Assembly: GCF_024979255.1 (NCBI RefSeq) | Contig: NZ_JANLCN010000007.1 | Location: 124,001-188,000 of the forward strand | DNA: 64,000 nucleotides | Reading direction: 5' to 3' | Source: Herbiconiux moechotypicola | GTDB lineage: Bacteria > Actinomycetota > Actinomycetes > Actinomycetales > Microbacteriaceae | Shown here: one piece after another, positions 19,116 to 27,958 of the stretch | Position numbering within the stretch: the first letter of the stretch is position 1 | Layout: each line of letters opens with the position of its first letter | Made by a program: the position numbers and the translations under genes | The notes under the pieces: model-generated | What the model saw: the letters and a program-made list of their open reading frames with translations, nothing else | Told to the model about the DNA's origin: nothing | Database searches by the model: none

Positions 19116-20246
19116 ATGACGGCATGGGAGCGCAGGACGCTGAGGCCTTCGACGAAGGTCCTCCCCGAACACGCCAGGGAGCACAACCGCTCCCTCGTGC
19201 TGCAGTCGCTCTACCGCGACGGGGGCCGCAGCCGCGCCGACATCGCCCGCGAGACCGGACTCACCCGCGTGACCGTGAGCGCCCTGGTCTCCGAGCTCAT
19301 CGCCGACGGGCTCCTCATCGAGCTCGGCCAGCGTGAGGAGTCGCGCCCGGGCAAGCCGGCCACGTTGCTCGACCTCGACCGCCGCGCCTTCGTGATCGTG
19401 GGCCTCGACCTCTCCGAGCACACCCGCTTCACCGGCGCCCTCCTCGACCTCGACGGCACCGTCGTCGCCCGCGACGAGGTGGCCCTGGAGGGCGCGACCG
19501 GTGACGCGGCCGAGGCCAAGGTCATCGCCCTCGCCTCCCGCCTGATCGCGCTCGCCGACCGGCCGGTGCTCGGCATCGGGGTGGGCTCGCCCGGCGTGGT
19601 CGACCTCGACGGGGTCGTGCTCTCGGCCCCGAACCTGGGCTGGGCGGGTCGCAGCTTGCGCGCCACGCTGCACGACCGCTTCGCCCTGCCGGTGGTGGTG
19701 GCCAACGACGCGAACGCCGCCGTGCTCGCCGAGCACAGCTTCGGCGGGGCCGACAGCGACACCATGCTCGTGAAGATCGGGCACGGCGTGGGCGCGGGTC
19801 TGCTCGTCGGCGGCACCCCGCTGTTCGGCAGCCGCTTCGCCGCGGGTGAGATCGGACACGTCGTGGTCGGCACCGACGGCGGCGCCGTGTGCGCCTGCGG
19901 CAAGCGGGGCTGCCTCGAGACGTGGCTGAGCATCCCGAACCTCATCGACCGACTGGAGGGGGCGGATGCACGCGACCGCGACCGCACCCTCCGGGCCGCG
20001 GGGGAGCGCCTGGGCATCGCCCTGGCCCCCGTGGTCGGGGCCCTCGACCTCGGCGAGGTCATCCTGAGCGGCCCCACCGAACTCCTCGACGGACCGCTCG
20101 CCGCGGCCACCGTCGAGACGCTCAGGCAGCGCACCATGGCCGAGTTCCACGGCGACCTGGTGCTGCGCATGACCACGCTCGGGCAGGACATCGTCTTGCG
20201 CGGGGCCGCGGCCATGGTGCTGTCGGGGCAGTTGGGGGTGTCGTAG
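19116..20246 (+). CDS. ROK family transcriptional regulator of amino-sugar genes
   Basis: A 376-residue repressor. It has an N-terminal winged helix-turn-helix (NRSLVLQSLYRDGGRSRADIARETGLTRVTVSALVSELIADGLL, written here by its ends: about residues 23-65). A ROK sugar-sensing domain follows, with the zinc motif region GHVVVGTDGGAVCACGKRGCLETW. The ROK core has VANDANAAVLAE, so a kinase-like fold is retained. By position it senses GlcNAc or a phosphorylated derivative and controls the importer, GH3, nagK, nagB and nagA. The ATG at 19116 immediately follows the operator, leaving little room for a Shine-Dalgarno. Confidence 0.92.
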   Translation: MTAWERRTLRPSTKVLPEHAREHNRSLVLQSLYRDGGRSRADIARETGLTRVTVSALVSELIADGLLIELGQREESRPGKPATLLDLDRRAFVIVGLDLSEHTRFTGALLDLDGTVVARDEVALEGATGDAAEAKVIALASRLIALADRPVLGIGVGSPGVVDLDGVVLSAPNLGWAGRSLRATLHDRFALPVVVANDANAAVLAEHSFGGADSDTMLVKIGHGVGAGLLVGGTPLFGSRFAAGEIGHVVVGTDGGAVCACGKRGCLETWLSIPNLIDRLEGADARDRDRTLRAAGERLGIALAPVVGALDLGEVILSGPTELLDGPLAAATVETLRQRTMAEFHGDLVLRMTTLGQDIVLRGAAAMVLSGQLGVS

Positions 20247-20368
20247 CCGCGGCCGCGCATCCCGTGCACCACCAGAACGCACCACCGCACCACCCACCCA
20301 GCACCACGACTCACACCGAGAAGAACCGGTCCCAGCCGGTCACATCGCCCTAGGAAAGGCAGAACACC

Positions 20369-21649
20369 ATGAGGAAGAGGACACTCACCGTCACCGCCCT
20401 CGGCGTCACGGCGGCACTGGCGCTCGCCGGCTGCGCGAGCGGCGGCAACAGCAGCGGAGACAGCGGGGGAGGAGACACCGCCGACATCCGCGTCTGGCTC
20501 AACGGCACCGACACCCCGGATGCGGCCCGCGAGTACCTGAAGACCACCTTCGAGGAGCAGAACCCGGGTTCCACCCTCACCATCGAGGAACAGGCCTGGA
20601 CCGGCCTGGTCGACAAGCTCACCACCAACCTCTCGGGCTCCGACAGCCCCGACGTGGTGGAGGTGGGCAACACCCAGGCGGCCGCCTTCACCTCGGCGGG
20701 CGCCTTCCTCGACCTCACCGACGACTACGAGGCGCTCGGCGGAGACGACCTGCTGCCCGGCTTCGTCGAGGCCGGCAGCTACGACGGCCAGTTCTACGCG
20801 GCCCCGTACTACTCCGGCGCGCGCCTGGTGTTCTACAAGAAAGACCTGCTCGCGAACGCGGGTCTGACCGTGCCCACCACGCTCGACGAGTACGTCTCCA
20901 ACGGCATCGCGCTCGCCCAGGCCAACCCCGGGGTCTCGGGCATCTACTTCCCCGGCCAGGACTGGTACAACGCTCTCCCCTACATCTGGGAGGCCGGCGG
21001 TGAGATCGCGGTGCAGGACGGCGACACCTGGACCAGCACGTTCTCGAGCCCCGATTCGATCGCCGGTCTCGAGCAGGTGCAGGAGGTGATGACCCAGGCC
21101 TCCGTGGCCCCGAAGGACGGCAACGAGACCGACCCGCAGGTGCCCTACTGCGAGGGTGCCATCGCGAACCTCTCGGCGCCCAGCTGGGTGAAGTGGTCGA
21201 TCCTCGCCCCGGCCGACGCGGATGCGCCCGGCTGCCCCGACCAGGAGGCGAACTTCGGCGTGTACGCGCTCCCGGGTGCCGACGGCGGCGCGGCGCAGGT
21301 GTTCGCCGGCGGCTCGAACATCGCGGTGTCGGCGAACTCGGCGCACCCCGAGCTGGCGAAGGCCGCGCTCGAGATCATGCTGAGCGACGACTACCAGACG
21401 ATCCTCGGCGAGAACGGCCTCGTGCCCGCGAAGCTCTCGCTCGCCGGCACGCTCGGCACCGACGAGGTGGCCACCGCCATCGCCGAGGCCGCCGCGAACG
21501 CCAAGCTCACCCCGGCCTCACCGAAGTGGGCCGACGTGGAGGCCAGCGGAGCGCTGCAGGACTTCTTCGTCTCGATCGCCCAGGGCGGTGACGTCACGGA
21601 GTTGGCGAAGGCGCTCGACGAGAAGATCGACGGGATCTTGAACTCCTGA
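20369..21649 (+). CDS. ABC importer substrate-binding lipoprotein (GlcNAc-oligosaccharide type)
   Basis: A 426-residue extracellular solute-binding protein of the MalE/DasA family. The lipobox is LAGC with Cys22, followed by a Gly/Ser linker and ADIRVWLNGTDTPDA. PDVVEVGNTQAAAFTSAGAFLDLTDDY and AAPYYSGARLVFYKKDLLANAGL are typical of the family. With neighbours encoding GH3, GlcNAc kinase, nagA and nagB, the ligand is probably chitobiose or another GlcNAc oligomer, not proven. AGGAAAGG precedes the ATG by about 11 nt. The 122-bp gap to the ROK gene holds only a short ACCGG/CCGGT hairpin. A strong hairpin follows the gene. Confidence 0.9.
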   Translation: MRKRTLTVTALGVTAALALAGCASGGNSSGDSGGGDTADIRVWLNGTDTPDAAREYLKTTFEEQNPGSTLTIEEQAWTGLVDKLTTNLSGSDSPDVVEVGNTQAAAFTSAGAFLDLTDDYEALGGDDLLPGFVEAGSYDGQFYAAPYYSGARLVFYKKDLLANAGLTVPTTLDEYVSNGIALAQANPGVSGIYFPGQDWYNALPYIWEAGGEIAVQDGDTWTSTFSSPDSIAGLEQVQEVMTQASVAPKDGNETDPQVPYCEGAIANLSAPSWVKWSILAPADADAPGCPDQEANFGVYALPGADGGAAQVFAGGSNIAVSANSAHPELAKAALEIMLSDDYQTILGENGLVPAKLSLAGTLGTDEVATAIAEAAANAKLTPASPKWADVEASGALQDFFVSIAQGGDVTELAKALDEKIDGILNS

Positions 21650-21685
21650 TCCCGCCCGCTCCCGGGCATATGCCTCGGGAGGAAT

Positions 21686-21723
21686 GCGGCGGTGGCCGGT
21701 GCGCGACCACCGGCCACCGCCGC
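21686..21723 (+). promoter_or_regulatory. Perfect 15-bp hairpin between binding-protein and permease genes
   Basis: Arms GCGGCGGTGGCCGGT (21686-21700) and ACCGGCCACCGCCGC (21709-21723) with an 8-nt loop. No U-run follows. It probably stabilises the binding-protein mRNA or partly terminates it, lowering permease expression, as malE-malF intergenic elements do. Confidence 0.75.
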
Positions 21724-21788
21724 CCCAGATGCCCATCGCCCTAGGAAGGTGAGAGGCACATCCGACATCGTAACGGGAGACCACTCAG

Positions 21789-22757
21789 ATGACGTCGACA
21801 CTGCTCGTGCGTGAGCACGAGTCGGGCGGTGTGCAGGAACTGCCGCCCGACGAGCCGAGGCGCAGCCGCCCGCGCGGCCGCTTCACGCCGCTGCTGCTGC
21901 TGGTGCCCGCCTGCCTCATCCTCATCGCCATCATCGGCTGGCCGCTGGTGCAGCTGTTCGTCATGTCGTTCCAGGAGTTCGGCCGGGCCCAGGTGTTCGG
22001 CATGCCCGCACCCTTCGTGGGCTTCGAGAACTACCAGCGGGTGCTTGGCGACCCGCAGTTCTGGGCGGTGCTCGGCCGCAGCATCCTGTTCTGCCTCGCC
22101 AACGTGGTGACCGCGATGACGCTCGGCACCCTGATCGCGCTGCTCATGAACCGGGTGAACCGCTTCTTCAAGGTTCTCGTGAGCGTGGGGCTGCTGCTGG
22201 CCTGGGCGATGCCCGCACTCACCGCCACGATCGTGTGGGGGTGGATGTTCGACACCCAGTACGGCGTGGTGAACTACCTGCTCGAGGCCGTGAGCGGGCA
22301 GGACTTCACGAACCACTCCTGGCTCATCGACCCGTTCTCGTTCTTCGTGGTGGCCACCATCATCGTCACCTGGGGCGCCGTGCCCTTCGTCGCCTTCACC
22401 ATCTACGCCGGGCTCACTCAGGTGCCGGGCGAGGTGCTCGAGGCCTCACAGCTCGACGGGGCGGGCGCCTGGCAGCGGTTCAGGCTCATCGTCTTCCCCT
22501 ACCTGCGGTCCATCTTCGTGGTGGTGATCATCCTGCAGGTCATCTGGGACCTGCGGGTGTTCACCCAGATCTTCGCGCTGCAGGGCATCGGCGGCATCAA
22601 GGAGCAGACCTCCACCCTCGGCGTGTACATCTACCAGACCTCGATCGGCGGCGGCGACTACGGCACCGGCGGCGCGATCGCCGTCATCATGGTGCTGCTC
22701 ATGGTGGCCATCTCGGTGTTCTACGTGCGCCGCAGCCTCAAGGAGGAGGAGCAGTGA
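21789..22757 (+). CDS. Sugar ABC importer permease, MalF type
   Basis: A 322-residue inner-membrane permease with six helices and a cytoplasmic N-terminus rich in Arg/Pro. The EAA loop reads EVLEASQLDGAGAWQRFRLIVFPYLRS, the coupling helix for the ATPase. No ATPase gene lies nearby, so a shared MsiK-type ATPase encoded elsewhere probably energises it. GGGAGA supports the ATG. The motif CATCGCCCTAGGAA occurs before this gene (21734-21747) and before the binding-protein gene (20343-20356). The next permease starts at the stop codon. Confidence 0.92.
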   Translation: MTSTLLVREHESGGVQELPPDEPRRSRPRGRFTPLLLLVPACLILIAIIGWPLVQLFVMSFQEFGRAQVFGMPAPFVGFENYQRVLGDPQFWAVLGRSILFCLANVVTAMTLGTLIALLMNRVNRFFKVLVSVGLLLAWAMPALTATIVWGWMFDTQYGVVNYLLEAVSGQDFTNHSWLIDPFSFFVVATIIVTWGAVPFVAFTIYAGLTQVPGEVLEASQLDGAGAWQRFRLIVFPYLRSIFVVVIILQVIWDLRVFTQIFALQGIGGIKEQTSTLGVYIYQTSIGGGDYGTGGAIAVIMVLLMVAISVFYVRRSLKEEEQ

Positions 22758-23596
22758 TGCGCAAGCGGGTCACGAGCGTGCTGCTCGGTGCCGCCTCGGT
22801 GGTGGTGTTCCTGTTCTCGGTGTTCCCCGTCTACTGGATGGTCAACACCTCCCTGCAGCCCAACAACGAGATCCGTGGCAGCGTGCCGAACTTCGTGCCG
22901 CAGACGCTCACCACGGCGAACTACGAGACCGTGCTGTTCGAGCCCGCCCGCGCCCAGTTCCTCCCCGCGCTCGGCAACTCGCTGCTGGTGACGGTGTCGA
23001 CCGTCGTCATCGCCCTGGTGTTCGCCTTCCTGGCCTCGCTCGCGGTCACGCGCTACCGCTTCAAGAGTCGCAAGACGTTCATCTTCGCCATCCTCATCAT
23101 TCAGATGATCCCGGCCGAGGCCATGATCGTGTCGACCTACCGGGTGCTCGACGGCTGGAACCTGCTCAACACCATCGCCGGCCTCACGCTGGTGTACGTG
23201 GCGACCGTGCTGCCGTTCACCATCTGGACCCTCCGCGGTTTCGTGAACGGGGTGCCTGTGGAGCTCGAGGAGTCGGCGATGATCGACGGATGCTCGCGCA
23301 CGGGCGCGTTCTGGCGCATCACCTTCCCGCTGCTCGCGCCCGGCCTCGTGGCCACGGGTGTTTTCGGGTTCATCCAGGCGTGGAACGAGTTCCTGCTGGC
23401 GCTCGTGGTGAACTCGCGGCCCGAGATGATGACCCTGCCGGTATGGCTGCGCACCTTCCAGGTGGCGACGGGCACCACCAACTGGGCGGCGATCATGGCG
23501 GGCTCGACGCTGATGGCGATTCCGGTGATCGTGTTCTTCCTGCTCGTGCAGGGGCGCATGACCTCGGGTCTCGTGAGCGGGGCGGTGAAGGGATGA
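22757..23596 (+). CDS. Sugar ABC importer permease, MalG type
   Basis: A 279-residue permease with six helices. The EAA loop is ELEESAMIDGCSRTGAFWRITFPLLAPG, and a C-terminal QGRMTSGLVSGAVKG matches the MalG family. The ATG overlaps the previous stop by one base (TGATG); a GTG three bases earlier is possible. AGGAGGAG within the end of the upstream gene serves as Shine-Dalgarno. It completes the importer and overlaps the GH3 gene by 4 nt. Confidence 0.93.
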   Translation: MRKRVTSVLLGAASVVVFLFSVFPVYWMVNTSLQPNNEIRGSVPNFVPQTLTTANYETVLFEPARAQFLPALGNSLLVTVSTVVIALVFAFLASLAVTRYRFKSRKTFIFAILIIQMIPAEAMIVSTYRVLDGWNLLNTIAGLTLVYVATVLPFTIWTLRGFVNGVPVELEESAMIDGCSRTGAFWRITFPLLAPGLVATGVFGFIQAWNEFLLALVVNSRPEMMTLPVWLRTFQVATGTTNWAAIMAGSTLMAIPVIVFFLLVQGRMTSGLVSGAVKG

Positions 23597-25080
23597 GCGG
23601 GGTGATGACGCACCACGGCGCGGGCACGCGGACGCGCATCCTGGGCACGCTGCTGCCCGGCTTCGACGGGCCGGTGCTGCCGGAGTGGGTGGCGCGGATG
23701 CTCGGGGAGGGGCTCGCGGGCGTGTGCCTGTTCGGTGAGAACATCGAGTCGGCGCCGCAACTGCGGAGGCTGACCGACGCCATCCGCGCGGCGAACCCGC
23801 GAGCACTCATCGCGATCGATGAGGAGGGCGGCGACGTGACCCGGCTGTTCTACGACCGGGGTGCCCCGTGGCCGGGCAACGCCGTGCTCGGTCGGCTCGA
23901 CGACGAGGCCGCGACGGCCGCGGTGGCGACCTCGGTGGGCCGGGCGCTCCGCGAGGCGGGCGTGAACCTCGACTTCGCGCCGGATGCCGACGTCAACTCC
24001 GATCCGCTGAACCCCGTGATCGGGGTGCGCAGCTTCGGTGCCGCGCCGTCGCTGGTGGCGCGGCACGTCGCGGCCTGGACGACCGCACTGCAGCGGGAGG
24101 GGGTGGCCGCGAGCGTGAAGCACTTTCCGGGCCACGGCGACACCGCCCAGGACTCGCACGCCGAGCTGCCCGTCGTCGACGTGACGCCGGAGGTGTTGCG
24201 CGCCCGCGAGCTGGTGCCGTTCGCGGCCGCCGTCGAGGCGGGTGCGGCGACGGTGATGACGAGCCACATCGTGCTGCCGCAGGTCGACCCCACGGGGCCC
24301 GCCACCTTCTCGCGCCCTCTGCTCCAGGGGGTGCTGCGGGAGGAGCTCGGCTTCGACGGGGTCGTCGTGAGCGACGCGCTCGACATGGCCGGGGCGTCGG
24401 GAACCATCGGGATCCCCGCCGCCGCGGTGCGCGCGCTCGATGCCGGGTGCGACCTGCTCTGCATCGGTACCAAGAACACCGGTGCGCAGCTGGAGGAGAT
24501 CGTCGGCCAGGTCGAGCGGGCACTCGCCGACGGCGCCCTCGCCGAAGAACGCCTCGACGACGCGTCGGGCCGCGTGGCGGCGCTCGCCGGTTCGCTGGCG
24601 GATGCCGACCCGCTTGCGGGCGTCGAACCGGCCGCCGCCGCCCCTACCCCTGTGGTGCCCTCGGCTGAGCGCGTGGCGGCGTCGTTCCGTGTCGACCGCG
24701 CCGCGCTCGCGGCGCTCGGCGAGCCGGGCCGCCGCTGGGTGGTGGTGCGGCTCGACGCGAACGCCAGCCCCGCGATCGGGGTGGTTCCGTGGGGGCCGTT
24801 CGCCGCGCTCGCGGCTCGGCACCCCGCTGCGCTGGCGGCATCGGCGACCGATATTCCCGCAGAGGCATGTGTACTGGCGATCGGACGCGACAACGAGCGC
24901 CACCCCTCGACCCGGTCGGCGATCGACGCGCTGCGCACCGCGCATCCGCTCGTCGTGACGGTCGACATGGGCTGGCCGGGCCCCGACCCCCGGTACGCCG
25001 AACTCGCCACCTTCGGGGCTTCGGCCCTCGTCGGTGACGCCCTGGTGCACCTCCTCGAGACCCAGGGGGCCCTGCGATGA
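23593..25080 (+). CDS. GH3 beta-N-acetylhexosaminidase (NagZ-like)
   Basis: A 495-residue cytoplasmic glycoside hydrolase without a signal peptide. The N-terminal barrel (about 1-330) has IAIDEEGGDVTRL, the NagZ loop KHFPGHGDT (176-184; His/Asp acid-base dyad) and the nucleophile Asp261 in VVVSDALDM. A C-terminal alpha/beta domain (about 360-495) follows, as in two-domain GH3 enzymes, some of which are phosphorylases. It would release GlcNAc from imported oligosaccharides or muropeptides. It overlaps the permease upstream and the kinase downstream by 4 nt each. Confidence 0.92.
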   Translation: MSGVMTHHGAGTRTRILGTLLPGFDGPVLPEWVARMLGEGLAGVCLFGENIESAPQLRRLTDAIRAANPRALIAIDEEGGDVTRLFYDRGAPWPGNAVLGRLDDEAATAAVATSVGRALREAGVNLDFAPDADVNSDPLNPVIGVRSFGAAPSLVARHVAAWTTALQREGVAASVKHFPGHGDTAQDSHAELPVVDVTPEVLRARELVPFAAAVEAGAATVMTSHIVLPQVDPTGPATFSRPLLQGVLREELGFDGVVVSDALDMAGASGTIGIPAAAVRALDAGCDLLCIGTKNTGAQLEEIVGQVERALADGALAEERLDDASGRVAALAGSLADADPLAGVEPAAAAPTPVVPSAERVAASFRVDRAALAALGEPGRRWVVVRLDANASPAIGVVPWGPFAALAARHPAALAASATDIPAEACVLAIGRDNERHPSTRSAIDALRTAHPLVVTVDMGWPGPDPRYAELATFGASALVGDALVHLLETQGALR

Positions 25081-26006
25081 GACTCGGACTCGACATCGGC
25101 GGCACCAAGACCGACGCGGTCGCCGTCGACGACACCGGCTCGGTGATCGACCGCGTGCGACTCGTGACCGGCTTCGGCGCCGACGCCGTGGTGCGCACCG
25201 CGCTCGAAGGGGTGGAGACCATCGCGGTGCGTGCGGGCGTCGGCGTGAGCGCGTTCGACTCCATCGGGGTGGGCATCCCCGGTCAGGTCGACACCGCCTC
25301 GGGCACCGTGATGCACGCGGTGAACCTCGGTTTCGACGAGCTCGACCTCGGCGCCCGGCTGGGCGGGATGCTCGGGCGCGGAGTCAAGGTCGAGAACGAT
25401 GTCAAGGCGGCGGCCCTCGGGGCCTACCACCTGCTGCCCTCGACCCGTTCGATGGCGTACCTCAACCTCGGAACCGGCCTCGCGGCGGGCCTGGTGATCG
25501 ACGGGGCACTCTGGCGTGGAGCCCGGGGAGCGGCCGGCGAGATCGGCCACATCCCCGTCGACCCGCACGGCGCGCTCTGCCCGTGCGGTCAGCGCGGCTG
25601 TCTCGAGACCGTGGCCTCGGGGTCGGCCATTGCCCGGCAGTGGCCCACCGACGACCCGGTGCCCGTGCTCTCGCTGCTGGCCGCGGCCGACGCGGGCGAC
25701 GCGGTGGCCGGCGGCATCCGGAGCCGTCTGATCGACAACGTCGCCGCCGCCGTGCGCGTGCTCGTGCTCACGGTCGACGTGGAGGTGGTGGTGATCGGCG
25801 GCGGGCTCAGCGCGCTCGGCGATCCGCTCCTCGACGAGGTGCGCCGCGTTCTGGCAGGCTGGGCGCTGGAGTCGCCGTTCCTCGCCTCGCTCGAGCTCGA
25901 CCGCAGGGTGAGCCTGCTGCCCGCGGGCTTCCCCGCAGCCGCGGTCGGTGCCGCACTGGTGGGGGCGCCGATCGAGAAGGAAGGCGCTGGTTCATGGCAG
26001 AGGTGA
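25077..26006 (+). CDS. ROK family N-acetylglucosamine kinase
   Basis: A 309-residue sugar kinase: phosphate loop DIGGTKTDAVA, catalytic Asp in VENDVKAAALGA, glycine-rich LNLGTGLAAGLVIDG, and the zinc site formed by GHIPVDPHGALCPCGQRGCLE. It has no DNA-binding domain, so it is the enzyme, not a regulator. Between GH3 and nagB it most likely makes GlcNAc-6-phosphate; glucosamine or MurNAc are alternatives, though no murQ is present. The start overlaps the GH3 stop (ATGA) and the gene overlaps nagB by 13 nt. Confidence 0.9.
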   Translation: MRLGLDIGGTKTDAVAVDDTGSVIDRVRLVTGFGADAVVRTALEGVETIAVRAGVGVSAFDSIGVGIPGQVDTASGTVMHAVNLGFDELDLGARLGGMLGRGVKVENDVKAAALGAYHLLPSTRSMAYLNLGTGLAAGLVIDGALWRGARGAAGEIGHIPVDPHGALCPCGQRGCLETVASGSAIARQWPTDDPVPVLSLLAAADAGDAVAGGIRSRLIDNVAAAVRVLVLTVDVEVVVIGGGLSALGDPLLDEVRRVLAGWALESPFLASLELDRRVSLLPAGFPAAAVGAALVGAPIEKEGAGSWQR

Positions 26007-26782
26007 TCGTCGTGGCGAACCGCGAGGTGGCGGGCGCCCTCGTCGCGGAGGCCGTCGAGCGGCTCGCGGGGGAGCGAGCCGACGCGGTGCTCGGTCTCGC
26101 CACCGGCAGCACACCGTTGCCGGTGTACCGAGCTCTGGCCGAACGGGTGGCCGCCGGGCTCGACCTGTCGAAGCTGCGCGGCTTCGCGCTCGACGAATAC
26201 GTCGGCATCGCCGCGGGCCACCCGCAGAGCTACCACTCGGTCATCGACCGCGAGGTGGTGCGCCCCCTGCACCTCGATGCCCGCCGCATCCACGTGCCCG
26301 ACGGGCGATCGCTCGGCATCGAGACCGCGGGCGCCCGCTACGAAGACGCGATCCTCGCGGCCGGGGGCGTCGACCTCCAGATCCTCGGCATCGGCACCGA
26401 CGGGCACATCGGGTTCAACGAACCCGGCTCCTCGTTCGCCTCGCTCACCCGCGTGAAGACCCTCACCGAGCAGACCCGGCGCGACAACGCGCGCTTCTTC
26501 GACTCGATCGACGACGTGCCGCTGCACAGCATCACGCAGGGACTCGGCACGATCCTGCGGGCGAAGCGACTCGTGCTGCTCGCCTTCGGCCGGCAGAAGG
26601 CGTCCGCGGTCGCCGCCGCGGTGGAGGGGCCGCTGAGCGCCGGCACCCCGGCCTCCGCCATCCAGCTCCACCCCCGTGCCACCGTCGTGGTCGACGAAGA
26701 AGCCGCCTCCCAGCTCACCCAGCTCGACTACTACCGCCACGCCTTCGCCCACAAGCCCACCTGGGACCCGGTCATCCTCTGA
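25994..26782 (+). CDS. nagB: Glucosamine-6-phosphate deaminase
   Basis: Converts glucosamine-6-phosphate to fructose-6-phosphate and ammonia, the last step of the pathway encoded here. The 262-residue product has GLATGSTPLPVYRAL, FALDEYVG with the proton-transfer Asp, and GTDGHIGFNEPGSSF with catalytic Asp/His/Glu. ATG 25994 is chosen on alignment; it lies inside the end of the kinase gene, and the open frame extends far upstream through it. Last gene of the operon. Confidence 0.96.
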   Translation: MAEVIVVANREVAGALVAEAVERLAGERADAVLGLATGSTPLPVYRALAERVAAGLDLSKLRGFALDEYVGIAAGHPQSYHSVIDREVVRPLHLDARRIHVPDGRSLGIETAGARYEDAILAAGGVDLQILGIGTDGHIGFNEPGSSFASLTRVKTLTEQTRRDNARFFDSIDDVPLHSITQGLGTILRAKRLVLLAFGRQKASAVAAAVEGPLSAGTPASAIQLHPRATVVVDEEAASQLTQLDYYRHAFAHKPTWDPVIL

Positions 26783-26849
26783 CCGCGCGCACGGGCGGTG
26801 TGCGTCAGCGTGGCTGTGACGTGCGACGCGGCAGCCGTGAATACCTAGA

Positions 26850-26889
26850 CGTAGTCGAGCGTGTCGTGACTACGAATTGGTAGTCGCGA
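26850..26889. terminator. Nested inverted repeats between convergent nagB and purU
   Basis: CGTAGTC (26850-26856) pairs with GACTACG (26868-26874). Alternatively TCGTGACTAC (26864-26873) pairs with GTAGTCGCGA (26880-26889) with one G-T wobble. The two hairpins exclude each other. The position between convergent genes suggests a terminator, but no U-run is seen on either strand. Confidence 0.4.
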
Positions 26890-26901
26890 CGGGGCATCGC
26901 C

Positions 26902-27759
26902 TCAGCGGAAGATGATGGTGCGGGCGCCGTCGAGCAGCACGCGGTCTTCGGCGAACCACTTCACCGCCGTGGTGAGGGTGCGGCTCTCCTCGTCCTGACC
27001 GATCGCCACGAGCTCCGCCGGCGTGCGCGTGTGGTCGACGCGCACCACGTTCTGCTCGATGATCGGTCCCTCGTCGAGGTCGCTGGTCACGAAGTGCGCG
27101 GTGGCCCCGATGAGCTTCACGCCGCGGGCGTGTGCCTGCTTGTAGGGGTTCGCCCCCTTGAAGCCGGGCAGGAAGGAGTGGTGGATGTTGATGAGCCGGC
27201 CCTCGAGCCGCGCGCACAGCTCGGGCGAGATGATCTGCATGTACCGGGCCAGCACCACGAGTTCGATGTCGTGGGTCTCGACCGCCTCGATGACGCGACG
27301 CTCGAAGGCCGCCTTCGACTCCGCATCCGTCACCGGCAGCGACTCGAACGGCACACCGTAGAACCCGGCCAGGTCGCGCAGCGAGCCGTGGTTCGAGAGC
27401 ACGAGGGGGATCTCGACCGGCAGCTGGCCGGCGCGCTGCCGGAACAGCAGGTCGTTGAGGCAGTGCGCGGCGGTGGAGGCGAGCACCAGCGTGCGCAGCG
27501 GGCGACCGACCGTGTCGAGCCGCCAGTCCATGCCGTAGCGCTCCACCACGGGGGCGAGCGCGGCCTCGAACACCTCGCGGCCGGCCTGCGACTCCACCTG
27601 CAGGCGCATGAAGAAGCGCCCGGTGTCGGCCGAGGAGAACTGCTGACTCTCGGTGATGTTGCCGCCCGACTCCACCACCGCTCCGCTCACCGCGTGCACG
27701 ATGCCCGGGAGGTCGGCGCACACGAAGGTGAGCACCCAGTGGTTGTGCGGCAAAGCCAT
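26902..27759 (-). CDS. purU: Formyltetrahydrofolate deformylase
   Basis: Hydrolyses 10-formyl-THF to THF plus formate, balancing the one-carbon pool. The 285-residue product has an N-terminal ACT domain (WVLTFVCADLPGIVHAVSGAVVE, about 8-85) and a C-terminal formyltransferase domain. That domain has PLVLSNH, NIHHSFLPGFKGANPY, the catalytic His/Asn pair and SDLDEGPIIEQ. AGAGGAGAAC is a strong Shine-Dalgarno, and TATTCT upstream could be its -10 box. It is monocistronic, divergent from the MFS gene, near glyA-folD. Confidence 0.95.
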   Translation of the reverse strand: MALPHNHWVLTFVCADLPGIVHAVSGAVVESGGNITESQQFSSADTGRFFMRLQVESQAGREVFEAALAPVVERYGMDWRLDTVGRPLRTLVLASTAAHCLNDLLFRQRAGQLPVEIPLVLSNHGSLRDLAGFYGVPFESLPVTDAESKAAFERRVIEAVETHDIELVVLARYMQIISPELCARLEGRLINIHHSFLPGFKGANPYKQAHARGVKLIGATAHFVTSDLDEGPIIEQNVVRVDHTRTPAELVAIGQDEESRTLTTAVKWFAEDRVLLDGARTIIFR

Positions 27760-27958
27760 GTCGTTCTCCTCTTGCCCGGGCGTGTCCCCACGCTAGAATA
27801 GTCAGTGGTCGCGCGGTCATCGTTCGGCCACGGGCATGTACGAAGTCGTCACCGTCACGGGCGCAACCCGTGGTCACCGGTGCTTCAGGTCGTCAGGACG
27901 GGCACTCGAGCCCCCTCTGTCCGCCGTTTTCGAGAAGTCTTCGAATGGTGCGCGCACT

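Noticed and set aside
25077-26006. Calling the second ROK protein a regulator
   Set aside because: It lacks a helix-turn-helix, begins directly with the phosphate loop and lies between catabolic enzymes, so it is a kinase.
27783-27958. Possible riboswitch before the MFS exporter
   Set aside because: One perfect 6-bp hairpin is present, but the conserved cores of guanidine, SAM or other classes I know are absent.
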